A stretch of 64,000 bases of DNA from Rhodocollybia butyracea (Eukaryota; Basidiomycota; Agaricomycetes; Agaricales; Omphalotaceae), in contig JADNRY010000077.1 in assembly GCA_015501585.1 (NCBI GenBank), forward strand, positions 181,301-245,300. The letters run 5' to 3'. How positions within the stretch are numbered: the first letter of the stretch is position 1; every line of letters starts with the position of its first letter. The translations under genes and the position numbers were made by a program. The notes beneath the pieces were generated by a model. That model saw nothing but the letters and a program-made list of their open reading frames with translations, was not told where the DNA came from and did no database searches. This document shows, piece after piece, positions 44,152-54,109 of the stretch.

Positions 44152-45432
44152 TTAATCATCAAATTCCATCATCCTCACAGCTTTGAGGCCTTTTGCTTTG
44201 TACTTTCTTATCATCTCCTGAGCATTCCTTAAATTTCCTTCAGGTTCCCAGGTATCGTGATCACGAGTGAATCCTTTCCATCGTACAAGGTATTGGGTGG
44301 TTTTTCCACGAACTCTGTGTTGGAGAATTTCTTCCACAATCCACTCCTCTTGTCCACCAATTGTAACTGGTTGAGGTGTGGGACTCTTTTGCCCAACAAT
44401 AGTTGGTTCATTATAGGTGGCTAGTTTGCTGGCATGAAATACAGGGTGTATTGCACGGTACTTTTCTGGCAACTCCAGTTTGAATGTTACTTCAGACAAC
44501 TTTTCAATAATTTTGAATGGTCCTTCATATCGAGGCTGGAGTGCTCGTTCTGTAGTTTGGTAGTCCTTGAGATTTAGTAATACAAGGTCTCCAACTTTGA
44601 ATGGAATGTTCTGTACACCCAGGTCATAGTACCATTTCATCCGCTCAGCTGCTACCTTTAGAGCTGCTTTTGCCTGCTCTTGGGCTTCAAATCTTCTTTG
44701 CATCATGTCATTTAGGTCAATTGGAAGACCCTTCTTTAATAATGTTGGACCTGCACGGAGATGACGTCCATATTCCAAGAAGAATGGACTCTCCTTTGTG
44801 CCCTCATGTGCTAAGTTGTTGTAGGCAAATTCTGCTGTACTTAACAGTTTTGCCCAATCACTGAGATTATAATCAACATAGCACCTAAGGTACTGTTCCA
44901 GAATCTGATTAACACGTTCAGTTTGAACATCTGTCTGTGGGTGGTATGCAGTAGACATTGTGGATTGAATTCCAAGTAGTTTGCACCATTCTTGGAAAAT
45001 CTCCCCTGCAAACTGTGGTCCTCGGTCAGAGATGATCTGTAATGGTAGTCCATGCAATGGATAGATCCTGTCATAGAGTAGTTGTGCCAGATCTTTGGCC
45101 GAAAATTTCACTGTAATGGGATAGAAGTGTGCCCTTTTTAATAGGCGGTCCACCACTACACATATTGCATTGTACCCATTAGATTCTGGTATCTGAGTGA
45201 TCAGATCAATGGTAATGATCTCCCATGGTCCATTAGGCACCATGTTTGGTTGTAAGGTCCCAAAAGGCTTTTGTGGGCGGTTTTTCATCCGCTGACATGT
45301 GTCACAACCTGTGACATAATGCTTTACAAAGATTGACATCCCTGGCCACCAGTAATTTCTAGAGATGAGTTCATATGTTTTCCATCTGCCAGGATGTCCT
45401 GCAGAGGTTATGTCATGGTGGATTTCAACAAT
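44152..45432 (-). CDS. Integrase with C-terminal chromodomain (3' part of pol)
   Basis: Open from just after the TGA at 45,433-45,435. The stretch I-V-E-I-H-H-D-I-T and G-H-P-G, then C-D-T-C, forms the zinc-binding HHCC head. From the first ATG (45,339) there are 395 residues: catalytic D45 (T-I-D-L-I), D105 (S-D-R-G-P-Q-F) and E141 (T-E-R-V-N-Q), the normal DD35E spacing. The usual H-P-Q-T-D-G reads H-P-Q-T-D-V here. V-G-D-L-V-L-L-N (about 249-256) and the chromodomain (about 330-370: E-E-W-I-V-E-E-I-L, Y-L-V-R-W-K-G, D-T-W-E-P) follow. Chromodomains guide such elements to modified histones. Confidence 0.92.
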   Translation of the reverse strand: MVEIHHDITSAGHPGRWKTYELISRNYWWPGMSIFVKHYVTGCDTCQRMKNRPQKPFGTLQPNMVPNGPWEIITIDLITQIPESNGYNAICVVVDRLLKRAHFYPITVKFSAKDLAQLLYDRIYPLHGLPLQIISDRGPQFAGEIFQEWCKLLGIQSTMSTAYHPQTDVQTERVNQILEQYLRCYVDYNLSDWAKLLSTAEFAYNNLAHEGTKESPFFLEYGRHLRAGPTLLKKGLPIDLNDMMQRRFEAQEQAKAALKVAAERMKWYYDLGVQNIPFKVGDLVLLNLKDYQTTERALQPRYEGPFKIIEKLSEVTFKLELPEKYRAIHPVFHASKLATYNEPTIVGQKSPTPQPVTIGGQEEWIVEEILQHRVRGKTTQYLVRWKGFTRDHDTWEPEGNLRNAQEMIRKYKAKGLKAVRMMEFDD

Positions 45433-47895
45433 TCATCGTCGCAAGTGATCATTTGTGCTCTTTGGTATGTAAACTTTTCCACGGTAAAGTAATAGACCAT
45501 TTTCATAGTTCCATTCTTCTAGAGATTTCTTAAACTCTCGTGGTCCTGACTTGAGCAGTGACTTGTAATCCTTTGTCACTTCATCAGAAAGTAGTGCTTC
45601 CTTGACCTCTCTTAGGATTTGATCGTCATTGACAGGCGATGCATGAGATGCCTCGATAGCCTGAATGGCAAAAAATTCAGGTTTGAGCAAAATTTGGTCA
45701 TTGTTATCAAGGTCTATCCCCTTCTCATGATCTGGCCTCCTGGACAGAGGGTCTTCGGCTTGCATTGATTTCCCTGGTTTGTGGTGTAGGGAGTAATTGA
45801 ACCTTGTGAGGTACAGAGCCCATTGTGCTTGTCTCCGAGTTAACTTTTGAGCTGATTTAAAGTAAGTCAAATTCTGATGATCTGACCATATTTCAAATTT
45901 CTCTGGATGCCCTTCCAAATAATGTCTATACTCTTCTAGTGCTCTAATAATTGCTAGGAGCTCCTTGTCATATATCTCATAGTTCCTTTCATGGACACTG
46001 AGTGACTTGGAATAGAAGGCTACTGGATGCCAGAGATTTTCATCTGGGTCCAGTTGAGACAAAACTGCTCCAACTGCAAAGTCACTTGCATCAGTTGATA
46101 GTCGGAATGGGTTAGAGTCATCCGGGATCCTTAAGATTGGGGCAGAGGTAAAAGCTTGTTTCAGTGCTTCAAATGTCTGTTGCTGTTCCTCTTCCCAGAT
46201 CCAAGGTTGATCCTTCTTGGTGAGATTGGTGAGTGGTTGAGCAAGTTTAGCAAAATCTTTGATAAATCTGCGATAAAAATTTGCAAAACCTAAGAAAGCT
46301 TGAACATGCTTGACCTTTTCAGGTACAGGCCACTCTAGAACTCCAGACAGCTTCTTTGAGTCCATTGCAACATAACCTTGAGAGATGATCATGCCAAGGT
46401 ACTCTATACTATCTTGTTCAAAGAAACATTTTTCAGCTTTTGCATACAAGTCATTGTCTTGAAGCCTTTTCAGCACTTCTTTGACAATTTCCCTGTGTTC
46501 CTTCTTGTCATTTCCAAAAATTAGGATATCATCCAAATACACCATAACTTGCCCTTTCCTGATGAGATCACCTAATAAGTCATTCATCATAGACTGGAAT
46601 GTGGCAGGTGCATTAGAGAACCCAAAATACATGACAGTTGCCTCAAAAAGACCCCTTTTAGTAATGAATGCTGTCTTCCATTCATCCCCTTCACGAATGC
46701 GGACATTATTGTATCCCCATCTTAAATCAATTTTTGTGAAGATTGATGCCTGGCTTAGTGCATCAACCAGATCAGAGATCCGGGGAATTGGATAGCGATT
46801 TTTTACTGTTACATCATTCAGTGCACGGTAGTCCATACATGGGCGAAGTGATCCATCATGTTTTTTGACAAAGAAGAAAGGTGCTGCAACTGGGCTTTGA
46901 GAAGGTCTGATATAGCCCTTCCGGAGTTCTTCATCAATCCATTCATCCAATGAGTTCCTTTCTTTTGGAGATAGCGGGTAGACTTTTGCCGGTTTGGGAA
47001 GGGCAGAACCCTCCACAAAATCAATAGGATGATCATACGGTTTACGTTCCGGCATTCGCTCTGATTTTTGTTTAGAAAAGATGTTGCCATATTCATGTAA
47101 CCATGGTGGCACAAGGGACTTCCACTTAGTGGTGTCCTCATCCTCCTCACTGAGTTCCTCATCCATGTCCTTTTCATCAAACATGGATGCAATCACAGCA
47201 GCTTGTGTGTGTTCAGTTGGACTGTTGAGGTCAATCCAATTTAAATAAGGATTATCTGGATCCTCCTCTCCTAATGTGTCCAGTGAAGATTCCCAGGGTA
47301 AATCCTGTTCATTGAGCTCATCAGCTTCAGCTTCAATGATTTGTGTTTTACGGGTTCTTGCCTCACATGTCTCTGGGCACCTGGTGAACACCCATTCCCC
47401 TGATTTCCAGTTAATTTCTGGATTATGTTTATACAGGTAGGAGTAACCAATCATCATATCCTTATCACCAAGTTGTGTGACAAACAGGATTTGACGGGTT
47501 TTATGTGTGCCAATCTCAAGGTAGGCACTGACATATTCACTCACTTCTCCTGCTACATTAGGTGTTCCATCCGCATTCAATACTGGATACGGTTTTGCCA
47601 ATTTATCAGTTACCAGGTGATTTCTTTCAACAAATGCTTTGTCAATGAAGTTTGTTGTGGCCCCAGAGTCAACAAGAGCCTCGGCCTGCGCTTTTGTACC
47701 ATATACCCAAAGTGTTACTGGAAGTCTAAATGACATTTTCTTGTTACGAGCTATACTATTTACACAAGATTCCAGAACTACTTCATTATTATTAAGGCTG
47801 ATATTAGGTATATAATTTCCAGACTGTAGATCACAGACATTCTCCTCTACAGTCCTTGTGGAAAATCCACTTCGTATTGTCGACTTCTGACCCAC
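45433..47895 (-). CDS. Pol: aspartic protease, reverse transcriptase, RNase H
   Basis: 820 codons. Protease V-D-S-G-A-T at 75-80, reverse transcriptase with Y-L-D-D at 453-456, and RNase H with D602 (T-D-A-S), E645 and D672 (S-D-H-Q). The frame is -1 relative to gag and overlaps its end by 49 nt (47,847-47,895), consistent with -1 frameshifting; no canonical slippery heptamer was found in the overlap. It ends in R-R followed by a single TGA (45,435-45,433), after which the frame continues into integrase. A CGA-to-TGA transition is a simple explanation. Confidence 0.93.
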   Translation of the reverse strand: MGQKSTIRSGFSTRTVEENVCDLQSGNYIPNISLNNNEVVLESCVNSIARNKKMSFRLPVTLWVYGTKAQAEALVDSGATTNFIDKAFVERNHLVTDKLAKPYPVLNADGTPNVAGEVSEYVSAYLEIGTHKTRQILFVTQLGDKDMMIGYSYLYKHNPEINWKSGEWVFTRCPETCEARTRKTQIIEAEADELNEQDLPWESSLDTLGEEDPDNPYLNWIDLNSPTEHTQAAVIASMFDEKDMDEELSEEDEDTTKWKSLVPPWLHEYGNIFSKQKSERMPERKPYDHPIDFVEGSALPKPAKVYPLSPKERNSLDEWIDEELRKGYIRPSQSPVAAPFFFVKKHDGSLRPCMDYRALNDVTVKNRYPIPRISDLVDALSQASIFTKIDLRWGYNNVRIREGDEWKTAFITKRGLFEATVMYFGFSNAPATFQSMMNDLLGDLIRKGQVMVYLDDILIFGNDKKEHREIVKEVLKRLQDNDLYAKAEKCFFEQDSIEYLGMIISQGYVAMDSKKLSGVLEWPVPEKVKHVQAFLGFANFYRRFIKDFAKLAQPLTNLTKKDQPWIWEEEQQQTFEALKQAFTSAPILRIPDDSNPFRLSTDASDFAVGAVLSQLDPDENLWHPVAFYSKSLSVHERNYEIYDKELLAIIRALEEYRHYLEGHPEKFEIWSDHQNLTYFKSAQKLTRRQAQWALYLTRFNYSLHHKPGKSMQAEDPLSRRPDHEKGIDLDNNDQILLKPEFFAIQAIEASHASPVNDDQILREVKEALLSDEVTKDYKSLLKSGPREFKKSLEEWNYENGLLLYRGKVYIPKSTNDHLRR

Positions 47896-49322
47896 TTGGG
47901 CTGATTTTTCAGTTTTGAAGTTCCCTCCTGCACATCATTGACTTGTGCAGTTGCCCTCTTTTCAGATGGCATGGGTTCGACAATTTCGGTGATGCTCGCA
48001 TGATTGACATTGAGAGTTTCAGTTGGGGTTGCTGACTCATCATTGTCAAGTTCATCAAATAATTCCAACAGCCGTGCTTTGAATGATTTTTTATCTCCAT
48101 GCACAGGCTGCTTTCCTTTATGTCCCTGTCCACTGGTTGATGGAGTTGAATTAGAGGGTTTAGGAGCAGGGCGTTTATTCTCATTCCCAGGTTTGTCATA
48201 GCAGTCATTGGTATTATGACTTTTTGCTTTGAATTTCAAACCCTTTGCAGAGCATATTTGGCAAAGTTTGCCTTTTGTCTCCTGGGAATTTATTTGTTCT
48301 GGTGTTTTACCCTTCCCTCTTTTTGCCATATCAATCTCCATAGGTTGTGGATCATTGTTGCCATTGCCATTGCCTTTACTGTTTCCAGTGCCAAAAATAG
48401 AGCCTTTAGTTTTCTCAGGATGTAAGCTTTTGTAGGCCAACAGGAGAAGCTCTAAGTACTCCTCCCATTTGGTAGGTGATTTTCCTACAACTTCAAGTAG
48501 CACAAGTGCATTACGCAATTCTTGTGAGATAACATTCCGCAGCTTGTCAATATGGATATTGTCTTGATATTCAACAAGGCGTGCCAAAGTGCGGTATTGT
48601 TCAGCATATTTAATGAAGTCCTTATTGGCCAAAGTTTTATTGGTCCAAAGCTGAGTGAGCTCATCCTTTGCTCCTTCTTTGTCATCACGGCGGCCATAAA
48701 TAGTGGTTAACTCCTCTACAAATTTATCCCAAAGTCCCAAGTCTTTTCCAAGACGGTTGTCATCAAAGTAGCGCTTCATGTATGTTGTGGCAGGTGAACG
48801 TAAGCGAGTCAGTGCAGTCACAATTTTTTGGTGATCTGTCACAATGCCAGATGATGAACAATACAGAGTGACTTGATTTAACCAATCCTCCAGTGACATT
48901 TTGTTATCTGTCCCAGAGAATGTTGGTGGTTCAGGGACTTTAAGTCTAGTGATGGAGCCAGCACCAGTTCCAGCAGGGATTCTATCCAACTGGGTTTTAT
49001 AGGCCTGAAGAAGTTGGGCCTGTGTGTCAACTAGTTGCCTGAGGTTTTTAATTTCCTCCTTGAGAGCATCCTGGGTATGAGCAGCCATACTAAAAGCTTC
49101 ATTCATCCAATCAGAAAGCTCATCAATATGTTGGTCAACATAATTTTTAACAGTGCTACTAGTTGTCAAGTGGGCATTTCGGAATAACCGTCCAACCTCA
49201 TTACGTTGGGCTTCAGAACCAAAGCCAATAGTAGTCATATCCACATTTTGAGCTACACTTTCAGCCCAGTTCTCTACATCAACCATCGAGATGTTAGGTT
49301 GGTAAGGTGTGAAAGATGACAT
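47847..49322 (-). CDS. Gag
   Basis: 491 codons from ATG 49,322. The middle has the retrotransposon gag pattern (F-S-G-T-D-N-K-M-S-L-E-D-W-L, then T-Y-M-K-R-Y-F-D and Y-R-T-L-A-R-L). Near residue 350 is an unusual zinc knuckle C-x2-C-x11-H-x4-C (C-Q-I-C ... S-H-N-T-N-D-C). The C-terminus is Ser/Thr/Pro-rich. It forms the particle shell and packages RNA. Intact. Confidence 0.9.
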   Translation of the reverse strand: MSSFTPYQPNISMVDVENWAESVAQNVDMTTIGFGSEAQRNEVGRLFRNAHLTTSSTVKNYVDQHIDELSDWMNEAFSMAAHTQDALKEEIKNLRQLVDTQAQLLQAYKTQLDRIPAGTGAGSITRLKVPEPPTFSGTDNKMSLEDWLNQVTLYCSSSGIVTDHQKIVTALTRLRSPATTYMKRYFDDNRLGKDLGLWDKFVEELTTIYGRRDDKEGAKDELTQLWTNKTLANKDFIKYAEQYRTLARLVEYQDNIHIDKLRNVISQELRNALVLLEVVGKSPTKWEEYLELLLLAYKSLHPEKTKGSIFGTGNSKGNGNGNNDPQPMEIDMAKRGKGKTPEQINSQETKGKLCQICSAKGLKFKAKSHNTNDCYDKPGNENKRPAPKPSNSTPSTSGQGHKGKQPVHGDKKSFKARLLELFDELDNDESATPTETLNVNHASITEIVEPMPSEKRATAQVNDVQEGTSKLKNQPKWVRSRQYEVDFPQGL

Positions 49323-49419
49323 TTCTGCTTAATGGTAATTAGCCAATGTGTTTGTGATAAAAAAAACAAAGTTAGGATTGAGAAAATAAAGTGCCAATTA
49401 ATTTTATGCCAAGTACAAT

Positions 49420-49884
49420 TTATAGTGGTAGTGTGATATCTAATGCCATGAGTGCAGTACAAATCTCAGGGAGTTGACTATTTAGACTTTTTAGTTCAAA
49501 CTTCCCCAACCGCTTAAGTTCCCTTTTGAGTTGTCTCCACTGTGCATGAGTGAGAGTGTGTCCTACAGAATTCATGTCCATCTCAAATCTCTGTAATTCT
49601 AGAAACCATCTCCATAACTCATTCCGAGTATCATGAGGGACCCTGAATGATTCTCCAGTCCATTCCATCTCATCATCCTCATTTAATAGATCAAACAGAG
49701 GGAGGTACCGATTTATAGTGGCTAAGACCATTGGTCGGAATTCCTTGATGCGGCATAGGAATTTCTCCTTCCGGAATTTGATTTCTGAAGGGATAGGAGG
49801 AGGAATGTGAATGGATGGAAAGGGAAGTGGGTCTGTAATCCGATCAACAAGGGGAGTTGGTGAGTTGGTAATTCTGTCCTCCAA
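49420..49884 (-). CDS. Extra open frame between 5' LTR and gag (ORF0)
   Basis: Open on the coding strand of the element, in a different frame from gag, 155 codons. The same frame stays open further left-to-start up to about 50,058 but has no early ATG. The product reads L-T-L-E-E-R-I-S-F, Pro-rich (I-H-I-P-P-P-I-P), then M-V-L-A-T-I-N-R-Y-L-P-L-F, W-R-W-F-L-E-L-Q-R-F-E and L-K-R-E-L-K-R-L-G. Unrecognised. It could be an accessory protein or a spliced leader to gag. 49,950-50,708 holds the leader; an antisense frame lies at 50,275-50,667. Confidence 0.4.
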   Translation of the reverse strand: MEDRITNSPTPLVDRITDPLPFPSIHIPPPIPSEIKFRKEKFLCRIKEFRPMVLATINRYLPLFDLLNEDDEMEWTGESFRVPHDTRNELWRWFLELQRFEMDMNSVGHTLTHAQWRQLKRELKRLGKFELKSLNSQLPEICTALMALDITLPL

Positions 49885-50708
49885 TTTGGATTTTTCCTGG
49901 GTGAGGCGAGACAGAAGGCTGAGTGTGTTTCTCTCCTCTTCATGGTAGTTAGAGAAGGAGATCCGTTCCTCTAGGGTAAGTGGACGGATTTTTGGAGGGA
50001 GTTGGGAAGGGATTGTGATGCGGCGTGGCGCCCCACTCGGGCAAACTTCTGGCGTGTTGCCCTATGAATGATGATGCGTTCATATAGACCAGTATTAATA
50101 TCTCTGGCAAAGGTTCGGCGATCACGGTACTGTTTTGGCATAGTGGCACTGTGGCAAATGGCATAAGTACAACGTTGCTTTTCAGCAGACAGAGTACAAG
50201 GGAAAAGGTGGTGTCCAGTGTTGTGGTTGTCCAGGTCTTGATGTCTTCTTCGTCAAAGTGGCAAGTCTCTATGTGTGCACTTTCACATAGCAAATGGGTT
50301 TTGGCCCTTGTATAACACAAGCGACTCAATCTGCCCAAACTGGTTTAGCCGTCGATACCCGAAGGCTCATGGCATGCTGAGTGACAAGAGCAGTGACCAG
50401 TCTGTTGCATCCTTCAACAATAAAGTTAAAATGCAGCAAATACCCCTTATGCCTAGGGCCCGGCAAATAGGTCAGCATGCAGCTCTCAGAGTTGAGCCAC
50501 CCTTCAAGGAGAAGGTGCATCCCATAGAAGACACAGTCCTTTTCAGGAACAGCATCAAAGATCCCCCAGAACTGGCAATAACCCCCAGAACTGACAGTAA
50601 TCCCCCAGGACCCAAAGATGACAGAAGAAAGACTGGACAACCTGCAACAAAGGAACCTACCACCTGATGCAGTAGCAACAGGCAGCAAAGCAGCAAGACT
50701 CAAGAAAC

Positions 50709-51140
50709 TATCACAAATCTAAGCTCACCTGCTTAATGTGTTGATAGGGGAAGTAAGAAGCTAAGTGTGAGAGAGAGATGCTTGTATGAAGACAATAAGA
50801 TGTTCTTGAGTCTGGGGACTGTAGGAGCAGACCCCACTACTTATATACATGTGTAACTAAATAGGACCCAGAGTACTTTACTCTGGGTAGTTCCAGAAGG
50901 TTCTACCTACTCTGGGTAGTTCTAGAAGGTTCTACTGTCAAGGTGAAACTATCTGTCAAAAGGTGTCACCATCTGTCAAAGGTGACACTGTCTGTCAAGG
51001 TTAGACAGTAATACATCTGGTATCTATCTACTTTAAGTAATAAATAAGATATAGATCTAATGTAATGATAAGCCCATGGCACAGATATTGATAGATAAGA
51101 TAAAATATAAGATAAAGCAAATGAATAGAAATCTGTGACA
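50709..51140 (-). repeat. 5' LTR of the chromovirus
   Basis: Mate of 43,673-44,109. Ends TGTGACA next to GTTTA (51,141-51,145), the target-site duplication. No convincing tRNA primer-binding site was found in the leader next to it, so self-priming or an unusual primer is possible. Confidence 0.95.
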
Positions 51141-52400
51141 GTTTACACCAATACCATCAGCGCCATCTACTCTGTGGATTTCTTCTCCCATCATTGGTTG
51201 TACTCGTTCTTCTGCCACTGCGCTGATCCAATTGCCGCTCCTGTACCGCATGCAGCAACCTCCTCCACTGCAGTTCGCCCTATAGCTAGTACATCAGGTG
51301 CTACATGCCTCAACTCAGCCGGAAGCACTGGTAGTGCAGGTTTTGGAGGCAAAGATTGAAAGTTAGTCTAGTTGCTTCGGAGGCTGCAAAAAGCTTGTGA
51401 AGAGGCTGAATGCATTAAACAGCTTGGCTACAATCGTCAACGGGAGGAAGTGGAGGAAAGAAGCAGAGGAAAAAGCATGGAAGGAGACTGAAGTGAAGAT
51501 GGCAGCACTTCAGATTGGAAACAAGGTGACAGCTATCGCTAGCTCTTTAAAGAAAGCAGATACACTGAAGTTGGCTTCGGTCCCTAGATTTGGTGTTATG
51601 CCCAGTGTGAGCTCTGCTATTGTGGACATTTACATGTAGACAATTTGCCTATAACTACCTTGGTAACCAAAAAGCTTCAGACATGTACTTTGGATGGAAC
51701 TCGTACGACCCACAAGCTGTAACAGAAGCTCCAGCTCAACTACGGTCATTCCAGGGAGCATCCGCCATATTTTCCAACCAATACTTTGGTCTCCAAGCTA
51801 CCACACCGACGTCACTCAACTTCATCTTCTTCTCCATTTTCCCTGTACCGTCAGATGAGCCATTGCCCAACCCTGTCACTCTTTCAACGGCCCTCAGCAA
51901 CGAATCAATTCTCGATCTTTCTTCTGGTCTCCGAATCCATCTTTCATACCCATACCCTAGATCCACCCCCAGATCCGCACTATAAAAGAGGACGAGCTGG
52001 CAATGAGCCGAAACAGCAAGTTTCTTCTTGGAGATGAAAACTTGGCTGGTCTTGAACTTGCCCCACAGGATGTGATTTCTCGGGTTATGGCTAACCCAAA
52101 TGTACAGAATGTCCGAGACAATACCAGGGCCAGAGCCTTAAAGCGAGATTTTCTCATTTCTGCATTTTTCCTCGCTCATTCCATGTCTACAATGCCACAG
52201 CCTTGAATCCAAGATCCTCCAGGCATCTCATGTGGTCATTTGTCGATATAGCGTTTTCTCAGGTCATCAGCTTGTTAAAAAGAAATCTACGGAGGAAACG
52301 AGCTTTGAAGCTCGTCGGAGGAGAGTTGGCAAAGCATCTGTCAGCCAGTGCAACGCATCCTCCGGGTTCAAGACAATTGAAAGACTGGATGAGTAGGTAA
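51141..52400 (+). pseudogene. GLO3-type ArfGAP pseudogene, 3' part
   Basis: Continues the disrupted gene: T-P-I-P-S-A-P-S-T, then a charged helix A-C-E-E-A-E-C-I-K-Q-L-G-Y-N-R-Q-R-E-E (about 51,385-51,450). K-A-S-D-M-Y-F-G-W-N-S-Y-D-P-Q-A-V and L-R-S-F-Q-G-A-S-A-I-F-S-N-Q-Y-F-G (about 51,672-51,790) are the conserved GLO3 motif region. L-G-D-E-N-L-A-G-L-E-L and A-N-P-N-V-Q-N-V-R-D (about 52,028-52,115) follow. Stops and frame changes lie between the blocks, so the gene was already dead. 52,400-52,687 shows nothing further. Confidence 0.7.
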
Positions 52401-52687
52401 GTATAAAAACAAGTGTTATCTCATCTGCCCCAGGAATGACTCTTTAGTAACATAATGATATGTACAGTATACTGCATCTCTGACATGCAACAAAACCAGT
52501 GTCTACAGTCAAGTTGATCTTTTTGACTCATTCTTGAGAGAGCGTTCGTGTTAGATGTTCCGATCCGGGCACGGAATTGAGGGGTTTCTCAAAGATACAT
52601 CACAGCACACAACGAGGGGTTTCTATATTATGGACTCGTACCTGCCACGCGCTTGGCGCGATGGCCCACACTCGCAAGTAAACATGA

Positions 52688-53580
52688 GTTTGTCGTCGGT
52701 CTGCCCTTCCGAACAGACCATTGAGGCGGGGTGATGCTCAGACGGCAACCATTACCTACACCGCTGGTTGTGGGGCCGTTCTTCTCACTGGGTTTGAAGC
52801 TTTGAAGCCCTACCAACCGCGGTCATGTCAGCTATGGGAAATAAGCGCTTAAGCGGTCCGAGATCGATCCGTTACAAATGGTCACGGGATTCAAGTATCA
52901 ACACATCTCATCGAGCGACGAGCATGCCATGGTCAGCTCATATCTTCCAGAAGTCTGACCGTCTGACGGACACCGAAACCATCGAAAACAAATTCTACCC
53001 TCTCTATGATGATATTCTCAACGAATGCTTTCCAAGGGATCGGTTCTCTATCTGCCCTCAATACGCCACTCCTCTTGCACAGATCGGAGGAATCGGTGCT
53101 ATCGACTTCACTATTGCCTACGTTATCGAGGCATTAGATCTCGACAGAGTTGTCTTCTTTATCGAGATTAAGCCACCCACCCATCTTCCTGTCCTGTACG
53201 CGCGCCATGCGGCCGATAACCAAATGCGCCAGCGAATCCCTCAAATCTCTCATTTGGTTCGAGTTCCGAAGCTATATGGTATCAGCGCAATTGGCAAACA
53301 CATTTGCTACTACACATACGACAAGAATACACGCCATGTTGGACCTGCTGAGATTCCAAATAGCTCACTGTGTATCTTTGACACCGTCCCAATCGAAAGG
53401 TGGAGTTCGAACATTATGGAGGAGGAAGGTCGTACGAGGTTTCTTAACGTTGTTCGAGAAATTCAAGCTATGGTTAACGCGTTGTGGTGGGCTTTGGGCT
53501 CTGCAGCTTGTCACCGTACCCTATGTCTCTCCTGCAGAGCATATCTGTGTTGCTGATAAATTATCACTGTGAGGAGGTGT
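52688..53580. repeat. Duplicated segment carrying the ExK gene, copy 2
   Basis: Mate of 35,437-36,500, same orientation and same order relative to a type-B P450 downstream. Confidence 0.8.
52924..53556 (+). CDS. Conserved basidiomycete protein with E-x-K motif, copy 2
   Basis: 211 codons from ATG 52,924, with the frame open further upstream to 52,825. Nearly the same protein as at 35,872: T-I-E-N-K-F-Y-P-L-Y-D-D, V-V-F-F-I-E-I-K-P-P, A-D-N-Q-M-R-Q-R, P-K-L-Y-G-I-S-A-I-G, D-R/E-R-W-S-S-N-I-M-E-E-E-G. It has three extra residues near the V-P-I-E-R-W block and a longer, probably non-native C-terminal tail (W-W-A-L-G-S) because the stop of copy 1 is changed. Upstream, in another frame, S-S-D-E-H-A-M-V-S-S-Y-L-P-E looks like a lost native N-terminus. 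Function unknown; nuclease-like fold only inferred from E-I-K. Confidence 0.6.
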   Translation: MPWSAHIFQKSDRLTDTETIENKFYPLYDDILNECFPRDRFSICPQYATPLAQIGGIGAIDFTIAYVIEALDLDRVVFFIEIKPPTHLPVLYARHAADNQMRQRIPQISHLVRVPKLYGISAIGKHICYYTYDKNTRHVGPAEIPNSSLCIFDTVPIERWSSNIMEEEGRTRFLNVVREIQAMVNALWWALGSAACHRTLCLSCRAYLCC

Positions 53581-53586
53581 TCCGCT

Positions 53587-53750
53587 TTATAGCCCAGGAT
53601 CCTTCGCAGTAAAAAAAGTATTAATCGCATACGTATATGATATCAAGTTTGAAGATGACAAGCTCCACTGAGTTGGGTGTCATTCAATCTGAATCGGCCC
53701 AGGCCTGCAGAGGTAATAATAGGTTAGAAAGAGAGCAACGGTTTGAATAA
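53587..53750 (+). pseudogene. Relic of a P450 last exon
   Basis: Opens with TTATAG|CCCAGGATCCTTCGCAG, matching the acceptor and P-G-R-F-F-A-V of the last exon of the other copies. Y-D-I-K-F-E-D-D-K, a broken W-x-G-V-x-F-S-x-N-R block and the final G-G-T-T-T-G-A context follow. The rest of the gene is absent. The flank after it matches that of P450-2, so it is the tail of a fifth, type-B P450. Confidence 0.7.
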
Positions 53751-54109
53751 GTTTCGTAAACTAACCGTATTTTCCATGTTCCTAATAGACTGTCTGTTCA
53801 ATCTACCTGTGACAATGTATTCAGTACGAATCATTTTGCTAAAACATATCCTAGCAGATGACCGTGCAAGTGGGACGATGTGGGCTTTGGGATATAAGCA
53901 GAGATTGTTGTCAGTCTCTTCCGAGCACGAAATACGTACTAGACTACTATTAGTATGTAGTACTTAGACGTAAAAGCACTCACTGACCACGAGACTGAGA
54001 GCACATGCGCGTATTCGCGGGCGGTTTGTCGGCCTATTTGTCAAACCAGCTTATTTTCTTCCACCATGGCACCCATAAATACTCCAAAGTCCCTCGACAA
54101 AACCAGGTC

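Larger units (their letters stand above)
43673..51140 (-). mobile_element. Ty3/gypsy chromovirus LTR retrotransposon, nearly intact, 7,468 bp
   Basis: LTRs at 43,673-44,109 and 50,709-51,140 (437 and 432 nt) differ by one 5-nt indel and about one substitution, so the insertion is young. Target-site duplication GTTTA at 43,668-43,672 and 51,141-51,145. On the minus strand the order is 5' LTR, leader with an extra open frame, gag, pol (protease, reverse transcriptase, RNase H), integrase with chromodomain, polypurine tract, 3' LTR. LTR ends on this strand are TG...TA rather than TG...CA. A single TGA separates the RNase H and integrase parts. Inserted in a GLO3-like pseudogene. Confidence 0.95.
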
